Counted from the first letter of the stretch, positions 8,404 to 16,641 are shown. The stretch is DNA of 64,000 nt from Acidobacteriaceae bacterium (GCA_003151155.1 PLWX01000105.1:365-64364), one strand, 5' to 3'. Made by a program: numbers and translations. The notes: generated from the sequence alone by a model not told the origin.

Positions 8404-10428
8404 ATGACTCGAACTAGGGCAATGAATCTGACGCAGTTTTCGCGCACCGTCTGCAGGCGCCGCCGGTGGATGCTTCAGGCGGGAGTTTTGGGCATAATCC
8501 TGGGGATTGCTCCGGCTTGGGGCCGGGCGCAGAATACGGCTCCGCGATTCGAAGTCAAGAACTACGTCATTACCGCCGAACTCCTCCCCTCCCAACACCT
8601 CCTGAGCGCTCAAGCGCGCGTCGACATCGTCCCCAGCTCGGACGTCACCACGCTCGCGTTTGAACTGCATAGCAATTTACGCGTCGAAAAGATCGTGGAT
8701 ACGACGGGCCAGGATGTTGCCTTTAAGCAGGACGGGCAGGCTCTGAACCTGTCGCTCATCAATCCTCTTCCAGCGGGAAAGGCTGCATCTGTCACCGTAA
8801 CCTACGGTGGCATGCTCAATTCCACCGACGGCAGCCCGGTGGAAGACATCAAGGTGGCTTACGTTGGGCCCGAAGGATCCTACCTTCTTTATCCGGGCCA
8901 CTGGTTCCCCGTCAGCACCAACCATGGAAATCGCTTCACGGCCACGATGAACATCACGGTCCCGTCGGACGAGACCGTCGTCGCTTCCGGGCGGGCGGCC
9001 GCGCCGGAGCGCCAACCGGGAAAGGTCACTTACACGTATGTATTCGATAATCCCTCTTTTCCGGGAACGGTGATTGCCGGCAAATATGTGGTGCAGCCCG
9101 CCACTGCCATGGGAGCCGACATCGCGCTTTACCTCAAGCCGGGCCACGAAGGTCTTGCCGCGCCTTACGGCGATACCGCCGCCAAGATCATGGCCTTTTA
9201 CAGCGATGTATTCGGGCCCCTGCCCAGCGCCCACCTTAACATCGTCGAAATCGGCGACGACACGCTGGGGGGATATACAGCCCCCGGCATCGTGGGGCTC
9301 GCGTCGCGGGCATTTACCAACCCGGTCAACTACCGGTTGTTGGCGCATGAGATTTCGCACCTGTGGTGGCGCAGCCTGGTGAGCCCCGCAACTCCGGACG
9401 ACGCTTTTCTGGATGAGGGCCTCGCCGAATACTCAAAAGCATTGTACGTGCAGGAGACCGCGGGGGACGCGGCCTTTGAAGATCTGATGCGCAACACGGC
9501 CATTGGCGCTCTGACGCATGAGGATGTGGCGCCCATCGCGCAAGCCGGACAACTGCATGAGTTCACGGCCGAGTATCAGTCGATTGTTTTTGACAAGGGC
9601 GCCATGGTCTTTCACATGCTCCGCTGGCTGATTGGTGACGACGCATTTCGCAAGACGTTGCGGGCCATGGTGCAACAGTACGCTTGGAAAACCATTGCCA
9701 CAGACCAGTTTCAGCGCCTGGCGGAGACCGACTCCAAGCAGGAACTCACTTTCTTCTTCGCCCAATGGGTCAACTCCACCGGCGTGCCTCAATTCAAACG
9801 CAATTGGGCTGTTTACAGGCTTCCCAAAGGGTATCAAGTGGTGGGAAAGATGCAGCAGGATTTGGACATATTCCGCATGCCGGTGGAAATTCGAGTCGTC
9901 TGCCAGGGCTCCAAACCTGTTACCCAGCGAATTGACATGGTCGGAACCACGGCCGACTTTACCATCAACACGCGCACCAAGCCCTTGCGCGTCTTGATAG
10001 ACCCGGCCAGCCGGATTTTGAAATTCGATGACAAGATGAAATACCAGGTGATGATGGCGCGCGCCGATCAACTGGTGCAGCAACAGGCTCTTCTGGATGC
10101 CATCAAACAGTATCAGGACGTGCTGGCACTCAACAGCAACAGTTCGCTGGCTCATTACCGGCTGGGTGAGATCCACCTCACGTTGCGCAATTACAATGCC
10201 TCAATGGAAGAATTCCGGCGCGCCCTGGATGGCGATTTGGACCCCAAGTGGATTGAGGTGTGGTCACATCTGCAACTCGGCAAGATTTTCGATGTGACGG
10301 GTCAGCGCGACCGCGCCCTCAATGAATATCAGCGCGCCTTGCAGACCAACGACAATACCCAGGGAGCGTTGGACGAGGCCAATCGCAATATCCAAAAGCC
10401 TTATAAGAACCCGCCACGCAGCAGTTAG
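8404..10428 (+). CDS. Secreted M1-family (gluzincin) peptidase with C-terminal TPR repeats
   Basis: A 674-aa protein with an Arg-rich N-terminus and a hydrophobic signal segment (about residues 20-38, cleavage near WGRAQ). The M1 zinc site is complete: HEISH at 315-319 and the third ligand Glu338, exactly 18 residues after the second histidine, in FLDEGLAEY. The usual GAMEN exopeptidase motif is replaced by GGYTAPG, so specificity is uncertain. The last ~130 residues form about three TPR-like helix pairs, suggesting a partner or substrate scaffold in the periplasm. Shine-Dalgarno AAGGGGAG lies 5 bp before the chosen ATG. The stop codon TAG lies inside the next foldback arm. Confidence 0.85.
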   Translation: MTRTRAMNLTQFSRTVCRRRRWMLQAGVLGIILGIAPAWGRAQNTAPRFEVKNYVITAELLPSQHLLSAQARVDIVPSSDVTTLAFELHSNLRVEKIVDTTGQDVAFKQDGQALNLSLINPLPAGKAASVTVTYGGMLNSTDGSPVEDIKVAYVGPEGSYLLYPGHWFPVSTNHGNRFTATMNITVPSDETVVASGRAAAPERQPGKVTYTYVFDNPSFPGTVIAGKYVVQPATAMGADIALYLKPGHEGLAAPYGDTAAKIMAFYSDVFGPLPSAHLNIVEIGDDTLGGYTAPGIVGLASRAFTNPVNYRLLAHEISHLWWRSLVSPATPDDAFLDEGLAEYSKALYVQETAGDAAFEDLMRNTAIGALTHEDVAPIAQAGQLHEFTAEYQSIVFDKGAMVFHMLRWLIGDDAFRKTLRAMVQQYAWKTIATDQFQRLAETDSKQELTFFFAQWVNSTGVPQFKRNWAVYRLPKGYQVVGKMQQDLDIFRMPVEIRVVCQGSKPVTQRIDMVGTTADFTINTRTKPLRVLIDPASRILKFDDKMKYQVMMARADQLVQQQALLDAIKQYQDVLALNSNSSLAHYRLGEIHLTLRNYNASMEEFRRALDGDLDPKWIEVWSHLQLGKIFDVTGQRDRALNEYQRALQTNDNTQGALDEANRNIQKPYKNPPRSS

Positions 10429-10537
10429 AAGTTGGTAGAGATGAGCTGGAAGTCGCGGGTTGAGCGGTGGCAAACAGACCTGCTACAGGGGGGGGCGCGG
10501 AACAAACTCCTAACTTCCAGCTTCTAACTTCTAGATA
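10423..10537. repeat. Foldback repeat between convergent genes, AGTTAGAAG/CTTCTAACT family
   Basis: Left arm 10423-10456 and right arm 10506-10537 are complementary AGTTAGAAG/AGCTGGAAG words, with a spacer of about 50 bp. The arms supply the stop codons of both convergent genes: TAG at 10426-10428 on plus, and the end of the methyltransferase at 10524 on minus. It may act as a bidirectional terminator. Confidence 0.8.
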
Positions 10538-11678
10538 CTGCTTTGTGCCTTTCAAATTTCCACCCCGTCAATTCAGGCTTGGAGATCCCACGTTGCTGAA
10601 CCAATACCTTGAAGATGTTTCCCATTCCCTCAGGAGAGATCAAACGCTTCAATTTTAATCTCGCGTTGAGCATTTCCGCTTCCGTCTGGTCCGCATCATA
10701 AACATCGGAAAACTGGGTAGCTTCGCCGAGCGCCAGCAGAAATTTCTCCTGGGTTGTGAATCCCGCGTGCTCCAACCCTTCCGCATTGCCCGCGTCAATC
10801 AAGGCAGTGAAATTCACGTGAGCCGTCAGGTCCGTTTCCCCCGGCGCAGTGAAGTAATCCTCGTCCGCAGTGTGGCCGTGATAAGCCAGCAAAGTTCCGT
10901 GTGGACGATCGGGAGTAGAAAGCCGATTCGCCATGTCGCCGTAGTCGATGGTGAGCACAAAACCCTGCCTCAGCTTTGCCGCCACGGATTGAATCCAGGT
11001 GTGGGCATGCCGGTTCACCTCCACACGGTGACCCTCATCGAGTGGATGGGCATACCGGGCCACGTATGCCGCGACGGCAGGGTCGCTGATTGGGCCGGTC
11101 TTCTCACGCAAGTCGTCGCCCTCGGCGGTTACGTAAATTTCCTTCAGCCTTCCGCCCGTGCGCGTGACCACGTTGACGGGAAACGCGTCAACGAGTTCGT
11201 TGGAGAAGAAGCACCCGGTGACAGGCGCAAGCTCCTCAAGATTGGCGAGCAGCCGCACCTTGTTCCCCACGCCTGCGTTGGCCAACCTAGCTTCTATGCG
11301 CTGGCGTTGATCGGCGCCGGGCTCAATGGCAACGTATTCAAGTGCAGCGAAAAATTCCGGCAATGCACTTGCCGACCAACCCAAGAAATCGGACGCGAAG
11401 AGACCACGCCCAGCACCCATTTCCACCCAGGTAAAGGGCCTTGGACCTCTCATCGCGTTCCACATCTCGGCGGCTTGCCGCGCCACCAGCCGGGCAAAAA
11501 CCGGATGCAGATCGGGGCTGGTAAAGTAATCGCCCTCTACTCCGGTGCGCTCACGCCCCTGAGTGTAATAGCCATGCTCTGGATGATACAAACAGAGCGC
11601 CATATAGCGCTCAAAGGTCATCGGACCGTTGCGCCGCAAAGTTCCGAGAATGAAAGTTTTGAGAGGTGTGTGGGTCAA
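10524..11678 (-). CDS. SAM-dependent methyltransferase of the MidA/NDUFAF7 family (COG1565)
   Basis: A 384-aa class I methyltransferase-like protein. The N-terminus matches the family pattern GPMTFERYMALCLYHPEHGYY, followed by the GDYFTSPD block, the SAM-binding VEMGAGRGLFASD and the later FFSNELVDAFPV motif. In mitochondria the relative NDUFAF7 methylates a complex I arginine. The bacterial role is poorly known and no nuo genes are nearby. The conserved region begins so early that the TTG at 11678 is the likely start, although no Shine-Dalgarno is visible. The last residues (AVSRS) are encoded by the foldback arm. Confidence 0.85.
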   Translation of the reverse strand: MTHTPLKTFILGTLRRNGPMTFERYMALCLYHPEHGYYTQGRERTGVEGDYFTSPDLHPVFARLVARQAAEMWNAMRGPRPFTWVEMGAGRGLFASDFLGWSASALPEFFAALEYVAIEPGADQRQRIEARLANAGVGNKVRLLANLEELAPVTGCFFSNELVDAFPVNVVTRTGGRLKEIYVTAEGDDLREKTGPISDPAVAAYVARYAHPLDEGHRVEVNRHAHTWIQSVAAKLRQGFVLTIDYGDMANRLSTPDRPHGTLLAYHGHTADEDYFTAPGETDLTAHVNFTALIDAGNAEGLEHAGFTTQEKFLLALGEATQFSDVYDADQTEAEMLNARLKLKRLISPEGMGNIFKVLVQQRGISKPELTGWKFERHKAVSRS

Positions 11679-11689
11679 GGGAAACTCAG

Positions 11690-11735
11690 GTTCCAGGTGT
11701 CAGGCATCAGGTGTCAGTGTACAGAAAGCGCAGTT
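11690..11735. repeat. Single-arm tandem word repeat, GGTGTCAGGCATCA type
   Basis: Degenerate direct words (CAGGTGTCAGG, CATCAGGTGTCAG) fill the gap between the methyltransferase start and the 3' end of the ArsC-like gene. Unlike the other loci, no clear complementary arm is seen. Confidence 0.55.
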
Positions 11736-11763
11736 GGCCATTACGCTATTCAATCTGTGGGCT

Positions 11764-12114
11764 TTATAATTTCACGAGTTTGCGCAGCCCTTCTTCGTCA
11801 TAGCCCAAAACCATTTGCCCGTCGCGAATTACAATGGGCCGGCGAATCAAGTTGGGTTCTTGCGCCATGAGCTTCAGTGCCTCATCGCGCGCTGGCGGAT
11901 TTTCTTTCATCTTACGCTGCCGGTACATTTCGTTGCGGGAGTTTAAGAAGTCAAGGTAGTTGCGTTTGCCGATCAGGGCGTCAAGTTGTTCCGCCGTCAA
12001 TCGGTTCTTCCCCAAATCGTGCTCATCCAGTTCTGCACCCATTTCAAGCAAGAGACCTCTCGCTTTGCGGCAACTCGTTCACGTAGGCTTGAGGTACATC
12101 TTGAGTTTGGGCAT
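11764..12114 (-). CDS. ArsC/Spx-family thioredoxin-fold protein, candidate selenoprotein with in-frame TGA
   Basis: Read through an in-frame TGA (12079-12081, codon 12) this is a 116-aa protein. Its start MPKLKMYLKPT-U-TSCRKARG matches the Spx/ArsC N-terminus (B. subtilis Spx: YTSPSCTSCRKAR), with the TGA exactly where the catalytic first cysteine of CxxC belongs. The C-terminal half (LIRRPIVIRDG, VLGYDEEGLRKL) matches the family's RRPI block and end. The ATG at 12114 has GGAG 6 bp upstream, so translation is set to begin before the TGA. A hairpin with a SECIS-like loop follows the TGA. A conventional call would start at the TTG at 12051, give 95 aa and lose the active site. The reductase substrate is unknown: arsenate, protein disulfide or peroxide are possible. 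Alternatives are a nonsense mutation or a base-call error. Confidence 0.75.
12046..12065 (-). promoter_or_regulatory. Candidate bacterial SECIS hairpin
   Basis: On the minus strand this is an 8-bp stem (AAGCGAGA pairing with TCTTGCTT, one G-U wobble) closed by the tetraloop GGTC, so the apex reads AGGTCT. The E. coli fdhF SECIS apex is also AGGUCU, and SelB recognises the GU of that loop. The apex begins 20 nt after the TGA, within the spacing range known for bacterial SECIS elements. All of this is visible in the sequence; SelB binding is inferred. Confidence 0.65.
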
Positions 12115-12127
12115 GGGGGACTCCGTT

Positions 12128-12240
12128 CCAAGTTATCAGTCGTCAGTTGTCAGTCCTCAATTAAAGTCCAGCTCGGAAAACGATCCTTAAATGTCGAGAC
12201 AAATTCGGATACTGAAAACTGATGACTGATGACTTTTTCA
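12128..12240. repeat. Foldback repeat, CAGTCGTCAGTTGTCAG / CTGATGACTGATGAC family
   Basis: Left arm 12128-12160 consists of TCAGTCG/TCAGTTG/TCAGTCC words and right arm 12212-12240 of ACTGAAAACTGATGACTGATGA, complementary as a set. It separates the rhodanese gene (ends 12238) from the ArsC-like gene (starts 12114). The right arm overlaps the last codons of the rhodanese frame. Confidence 0.75.
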
Positions 12241-12558
12241 GTACCTCGGCACCTTGGGATCGATCTCCTTGGACCACTGATCGATGCCGCCGCTCATGCT
12301 GAGCGCGTTGACACCCTGCCGTTTCAACCAGGACGCGGCATTGAAGCTCCGCATACCCGCGTGGCAGTGGACCACAACAGTTTGGTCTTTTGGAATCTCA
12401 TCGAGCTTTTGCGGGATCTCCCGCATCGGAATCAGTGTGGCGCCCTCGATGCGCGCGGTCTGATACTCCCACGGCTCCCGGCAGTCAAGCAGAAGAAATA
12501 TTTCGCCTGCCTGCATCCGTTTGTGTACGTCCAGTGGTTCGATAATCAGATCGTCCAT
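12238..12558 (-). CDS. Single-domain rhodanese-like sulfurtransferase
   Basis: A 106-aa protein made of one rhodanese domain. It has the LLLDCREPWEYQTARIEGA entry motif and the active-site loop VVVHCHAGMRSF, whose cysteine would carry the persulfide. The C-terminus GGIDQWSKEIDP is typical. I chose the ATG at 12558 (MDDLIIEP); a start 9 codons upstream (12585) is possible. It precedes the candidate selenoprotein on the same strand, 123 bp away. Rhodaneses handle sulfane sulfur and in some reports selenium, but a link here is only a guess from position. Confidence 0.88.
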   Translation of the reverse strand: MDDLIIEPLDVHKRMQAGEIFLLLDCREPWEYQTARIEGATLIPMREIPQKLDEIPKDQTVVVHCHAGMRSFNAASWLKRQGVNALSMSGGIDQWSKEIDPKVPRY

Positions 12559-12623
12559 CGGGTCGCTCCTTTGAGTGGCAGCCAATCGCCGGCACTTTCA
12601 AATTAAATCACAGTTCTCCAGAA

Positions 12624-13349
12624 TCACCTTCGCGCCGCGCCCTCCCGGCACTTGTCGAGGAACCGCACAAATATTTCGCGCTGTTCCGGGGAGCTGTTGA
12701 CCATCTCTTCCGGGTGCCATTGCACCGCCATCAGGAAGGGGTATTCATCGGCCGATTCCACTGCTTCCACAAACCCATCTTCTGAACGCGCCGTTACTTT
12801 CAGCCCCCGCCCCAGCCGTTTCACCGCCTGATGATGCAGGCTATTGACGCGGCACGCGCCCTGGACGATCGCCCCCAGGCTCGAATTTTCATCCGTCACC
12901 AGCACGGAATGGGAGGATTCCTGGCGCGACTTACCAAGCTCTGTCTGCCGATGCTCAAATTGCGGCTGAGCATCCTCCTTTATATCCTGGTACAGGGTGC
13001 CGCCAAAGCCCACGTTGATCATCTGCACGCCGCGGCAAATTCCCAGGATGGGAGTTCGGAGCGCCAGGGCCCGATCGAGTAGAGCAAACTCAAATTCGTC
13101 ACGAGGCCGGTAGTCATGAACATTCTCGTGTTGCTTCGCCTCGCCGTAAAAGGAAGGATCGACGTCCTCCCCACCAGTGAAGAGGATTCCATCATAATCC
13201 CGCGCGCGAACGTGGGCGGCATCGGTGGCGGATACCAGTTCCAATTCACTTTCCTCTGCCCCCGCCGCCAGGAGAGCCCTGAAATAAGGCGACTCAGCGC
13301 CTCTGGCTTTTTCCTTTTCGCCAACTGAAACGGCAATCCGCATCTCCAT
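12624..13349 (-). CDS. Class I glutamine amidotransferase, gamma-glutamyl-GABA hydrolase type (peptidase C26)
   Basis: A 241-aa protein with the class I amidotransferase nucleophile region PILGICRGVQMINV (Cys) and the catalytic QWHPE histidine near the C-terminus. GILFTGGEDVDPSFYGE and NSLHHQAV are typical of the PuuD/C26 group, which hydrolyses gamma-glutamyl bonds. A strong Shine-Dalgarno AGGGAGGA lies directly upstream of the ATG at 13349; the frame's 38 extra upstream codons are unlikely to be translated. No putrescine pathway genes are adjacent, so the substrate stays open. Confidence 0.88.
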   Translation of the reverse strand: MEMRIAVSVGEKEKARGAESPYFRALLAAGAEESELELVSATDAAHVRARDYDGILFTGGEDVDPSFYGEAKQHENVHDYRPRDEFEFALLDRALALRTPILGICRGVQMINVGFGGTLYQDIKEDAQPQFEHRQTELGKSRQESSHSVLVTDENSSLGAIVQGACRVNSLHHQAVKRLGRGLKVTARSEDGFVEAVESADEYPFLMAVQWHPEEMVNSSPEQREIFVRFLDKCREGAARR

Positions 13350-13591
13350 GTTCCTCCCTACCCCGAACCTCAAGTGCGAGGTTGGGAGTATAGCTAAATG
13401 ATAGCGGACAACCGGCAATCTGGCCCTGAAATTTCGCACGTCCACACTTGTGCGCCGCCCCATACTTCCACGATGTCACTCGCAGTGGCTACCTAGAGGA
13501 ATTCCACAGGCAGGGTGCAATCCCTACACTTCTACCTACTGACGCTGACCTATGACCAAATGCGCCGCTGCGAAGGGTGTAACGGGCAGGA

Positions 13592-14059
13592 TCAAGCCGC
13601 TGACTTCATCGACCTCTTCGCATGAAACAAGGACGCCTCACGCTCATACGCCCTTACGGTATAGAAGATCGCGTTGTCGAAAAAGTGTCCAATCAGGCGC
13701 CGGAGTTCCCTTTCCTGATGCAACTCGACGGCGGAATCCACCAGGCCGGTAGAGCGAACGTAAGAGTAAAGGTGATTCTTTGTAGAGATCAGGGCAAAAA
13801 CAATTTCCTCCAGAGGAACACCTTCGGCAAAGCGGCGGATGGCCAAGTCCGCGTAATTGGCCGCGATGGGATCCTCGGTCCGCTGGCTGATCCAATGGCC
13901 AAGATTCCGATAAACAGCGTAAGTCCGATAGTGCAATTCGTCGTACGTGAGTTGATGATAGTGCGGGGTCCGGGGATTGCTCTGGAGATCTTTAATCAGC
14001 CCCTGGGTCAATTCCTCTGCGTGGTCTTCGATCATTTGTACTAAGCGAATGGTAAGCAT
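13592..14059 (-). CDS. Small helical protein resembling the RsbRD N-terminal sensor domain
   Basis: A 155-aa all-helical protein without signal peptide or membrane span. The pattern (LVQMIEDHAEELTQGLIKDLQ, later YRNLGHWI and IRRFAEGVPLEEIVFAL) resembles the RsbRD_N domain found in front of STAS or histidine kinase domains, but here it stands alone. Shine-Dalgarno GGGAGG lies 7 bp before the ATG at 14059. The role is unknown; a sensory or scaffold part of a stress pathway would be an inference. Confidence 0.6.
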   Translation of the reverse strand: MLTIRLVQMIEDHAEELTQGLIKDLQSNPRTPHYHQLTYDELHYRTYAVYRNLGHWISQRTEDPIAANYADLAIRRFAEGVPLEEIVFALISTKNHLYSYVRSTGLVDSAVELHQERELRRLIGHFFDNAIFYTVRAYEREASLFHAKRSMKSAA

Positions 14060-14198
14060 GGCGCACCTCCCGGTTAACCTGCTTCGAGCTAGCGCGTGGG
14101 AACAACGTTGGTCATATCAGCAGCCCTCCATGAGGTTTCTGCTCGCGACGTTCGGGCGCAATCGTTAATTGCAGAGTAGCCCTGGAATAGGGCATAGT

Positions 14199-14212
14199 CA
14201 AGCGAGCTTGAA
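14199..14212. repeat. Short hairpin TCAAG-CGAG-CTTGA sharing the core of the 16.6-kb element
   Basis: A 5-bp stem with loop CGAG. The core CAAGCGAGCTTG is the same as in the inner hairpin at 16758-16777, so this may be a remnant of that repeat family. Confidence 0.4.
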
Positions 14213-14260
14213 CCCGGAGGTTTGGGGTAGCGTTGCCCTGTCAGAAACGCGGAGGATTAT

Positions 14261-14432
14261 TTGCAGGTTCCCATTCACCTGGCAATATCCTGGCTGATCG
14301 GCCGCCGCCTGCCGCAGCGACGCGACCGCCGTCTGGTGACCTGGGCCGGCGCCTGCCGATGCCGCGGTGGTAAAAGCGATGCGCGGTATATACGTGCGTT
14401 TCACGCCACACAAAACCAACTCAGCAGCATAG
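14261..14432 (+). pseudogene. N-terminal fragment resembling a DUF457-type membrane metal-dependent hydrolase
   Basis: A Shine-Dalgarno GGAGG at 14251-14255 is followed by TTG at 14261 and about 30 codons reading QVPIHLAISWLIGRR...RRDRRLVTWAG. This resembles the start of membrane-bound hydrolases of the DUF457 type (HL..SWL..R..RRDR.LV..AG.APD.D). A shift of one base after TWAG restores A-P-A-D-A, then a stop comes at 14430-14432. The rest of the gene is missing. The similarity is judged by eye. Apart from this fragment and the short hairpin at 14199, I see nothing in 14060-14481. Confidence 0.4.
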
Positions 14433-14481
14433 GGGGGAAAAGCAGAAGGCAGGGAATCTTGTGGTCGATTCTCGCGAGGAT

Positions 14482-15921
14482 TCAATCGATCGTTTCAGGC
14501 ACCAGCTCAATATTTTTCTCGCCAGCCGCTTTGCGTTCGGCGTATTTCCTGATCCAGGCTTCCCAGCTTCGCCCATCCGCCATATCACGGCCTGAAAAGG
14601 AAATCTGCGCTACATCGGCATATTTGATGGCGACCTTCTCGCCCGGCTTGGTCATGATACGCAGGGTGGAAGCGGTTGGATCAGCTTTCGACTCCCGATC
14701 GAAGATATAGCCCTCGATGCGTTCGCCGCTTGCCAGGGTCACCGTGACGTCGCCGCGGTAGTCGAACGCCTGCTCAATGCCATCGGGCAATTTTCCGCCA
14801 ACGGCAACTTCGGTGCCTTTCAGCGTGTGCCGGGGCGCGATGGCGTCAATCTGGATAAGCGATGATTTGGGCTTTTCAGCAGCCACTTGGCGCGCCGCTT
14901 CGGGATCACGATACCGCGATAACAGCATGGCGCGCGCCGCGGCAAAGACGCCTTTGAAGGAAAAAGTGTAATCGACTGCGGACGCCTCGTAGCCGGAGTG
15001 CAGCATGCAATTGGCGCACTTGGAATTGCCCGATTCGTAGCCATAATGCGACCATTCCGTGGAATCAAGCAGCTCCTGGTAAGAGTCCGCGTACCCATCC
15101 TGAAGCAGGTAGCAGGGCTTTTGCCAGCCAAAGATGCTATATGCGGGCATACCCCACGGAGTGCATTCCAGGTTGCGCTTCCCCATGAGGAATTCAAGGA
15201 ACAGCGGGGACATGTTGAATTGCCAGCGCGGGTCACGGTTGGAGAGAATCTTGCGGAACATCGATTGATTCAGCTCGCGTCCGGTAAAGTGCTGCTGATC
15301 CGGCGCCTTATCGTAGGAGTAGCCGGGCGAGATCATCATGCCTTCCACTCCCGCATCCATCATCTCGGTAAAGAAGGCGCGGACGGATTTGCTGCTGACC
15401 CCGTCGAAGACAGTGGTGTTGGTGGTGACGCGGAAGCCCCGCTTGACGGCCTCTCGAATCGCTTCAAGTGCGATCTCGTAACCGCCCTCTTTGCAGACGG
15501 AGAGATCGTGGTGCTCCTTCTCGCCGTCCATGTGAACGGAAAACGTAAGATACTTGCTGGGGGTGAAAAGGTGCAGCTTTTCTTTCAGCAGCAGAGCGTT
15601 GGTACACATGTAGACGTACTTCTTGCGAGCCACCAGGCCGGCCACGATCTCGTCGATGCGCGGGTGCATCAACGGCTCCCCTCCCGGAATGGCCACCGTG
15701 GGCACGCCGCATTCATCCACGGCGCGGAAGCATTCCTCGGGCGTCAGCTCCCGCTTGAGAATATGGCCGGGATACTGGATCTTTCCGCAGCCGGCGCACG
15801 CCAGATTGCAGCGATAGAGCGGCTCAAGCATCAGCACCAGTGGATAGCGCTTGCGCCCCTTCAGCTTCTGCCTCAGGACGTACGTGGCGACGGTCCACAT
15901 CTGTGACACGGGCACTGGCAT
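14482..15921 (-). CDS. hpnH: HpnH-type radical SAM protein (adenosyl-hopene synthesis) with extra C-terminal domain
   Basis: HpnH joins a 5'-deoxyadenosyl group to hopene, the first step to extended hopanoids. The iron-sulfur motif CNLACAGC (C38, C42, C45) follows the family start MPVPVSQMW, and GGEPLMHPRI and CMLHSGYEAS are also present. HpnH proteins are about 330-390 aa; this one is 479 aa. The extra ~110 residues (DYRGDVTVTLASGERIEGYIFD to the end) look like a small beta-barrel domain of unknown role. The ATG at 15921 has GGAG immediately upstream (TAGGAGAT). No shc or other hpn gene is nearby. The divergent TetR gene may regulate it. Confidence 0.85.
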   Translation of the reverse strand: MPVPVSQMWTVATYVLRQKLKGRKRYPLVLMLEPLYRCNLACAGCGKIQYPGHILKRELTPEECFRAVDECGVPTVAIPGGEPLMHPRIDEIVAGLVARKKYVYMCTNALLLKEKLHLFTPSKYLTFSVHMDGEKEHHDLSVCKEGGYEIALEAIREAVKRGFRVTTNTTVFDGVSSKSVRAFFTEMMDAGVEGMMISPGYSYDKAPDQQHFTGRELNQSMFRKILSNRDPRWQFNMSPLFLEFLMGKRNLECTPWGMPAYSIFGWQKPCYLLQDGYADSYQELLDSTEWSHYGYESGNSKCANCMLHSGYEASAVDYTFSFKGVFAAARAMLLSRYRDPEAARQVAAEKPKSSLIQIDAIAPRHTLKGTEVAVGGKLPDGIEQAFDYRGDVTVTLASGERIEGYIFDRESKADPTASTLRIMTKPGEKVAIKYADVAQISFSGRDMADGRSWEAWIRKYAERKAAGEKNIELVPETID

Positions 15922-15983
15922 ATCTCCTATAATACAGGAGGAAAGGACCAAAAAGCGAATAACTTTCGCGTTTGCCCCACACC

Positions 15984-16592
15984 ATGACCGTCACCGCCAA
16001 CCGCAGGACGCCGCTCCAGGCGCGCAGCAACAAGACCGTGGGAGAGATTCTCGATGCCGCCGCCTCCCTGCTCTGCACCATTCCATTCGAGGAGATCACC
16101 ACCAGCCGTCTGGCGGAGCAGGCGGGGATTTCTGTGGGCGCGCTCTATCGCTTCTATTCGGATAAGCAGGAAATCTTTGACGCCATCGCCGTACGCGAGC
16201 TGGACATCTTCCGTGGCGAAATTGAGCGGGCGTTTACGGCGCGGCAGTTGATCTTTTCCCCGCGAAAAGTGCTGGGACGTGTTCTCGACGCCTACGTGAA
16301 TTTTCTGGAGAGCCGGCCACACTTCCGCATCCTGGCATTGGGCAACCACATCAGCGAACGGACGCGAGAGAACCAGTCCGATCCGCAAACCGGACCCGGC
16401 GGAATTCTCGGCAATCTGCTGGTGGAAAAATACGGATGGAGGCCGGGGAAGAAAATGCAGTTGCGGATCCGGATTGCGGCGGAAGCGGGGGACCGGGTGA
16501 TTGCGTTCGCGTATCGGCAGGAGACGCTGGAAGCGCGCCAGGCAGTGCTCAATGAGTTGAAGGAGATGCTGACGCGCTATCTGCTGCCGTAA
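15984..16592 (+). CDS. TetR/AcrR family transcriptional regulator
   Basis: A 202-aa one-component regulator. The N-terminal helix-turn-helix (about residues 18-60) reads ILDAAASLLCTIPFEEITTSRLAEQAGISVGALYRFYSDKQEIFDAI, the classic TetR pattern when compared piecewise; the C-terminal ligand domain is unremarkable. It is transcribed divergently from hpnH with only 62 bp between the starts, so shared control of both genes is likely. The TTG at 15972 is a possible alternative start. Confidence 0.9.
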   Translation: MTVTANRRTPLQARSNKTVGEILDAAASLLCTIPFEEITTSRLAEQAGISVGALYRFYSDKQEIFDAIAVRELDIFRGEIERAFTARQLIFSPRKVLGRVLDAYVNFLESRPHFRILALGNHISERTRENQSDPQTGPGGILGNLLVEKYGWRPGKKMQLRIRIAAEAGDRVIAFAYRQETLEARQAVLNELKEMLTRYLLP

Positions 16593-16641
16593 AGCGGGGG
16601 GCGGCGAGACTCGAGTATTGGCACCCCTCAGTTTCCAAGGA

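Noticed and set aside
14198-14485. Minus-strand frame of 95 aa between the RsbRD-like gene and hpnH
   Set aside because: Odd composition, no ribosome site, and it overlaps the hydrolase fragment on the other strand.
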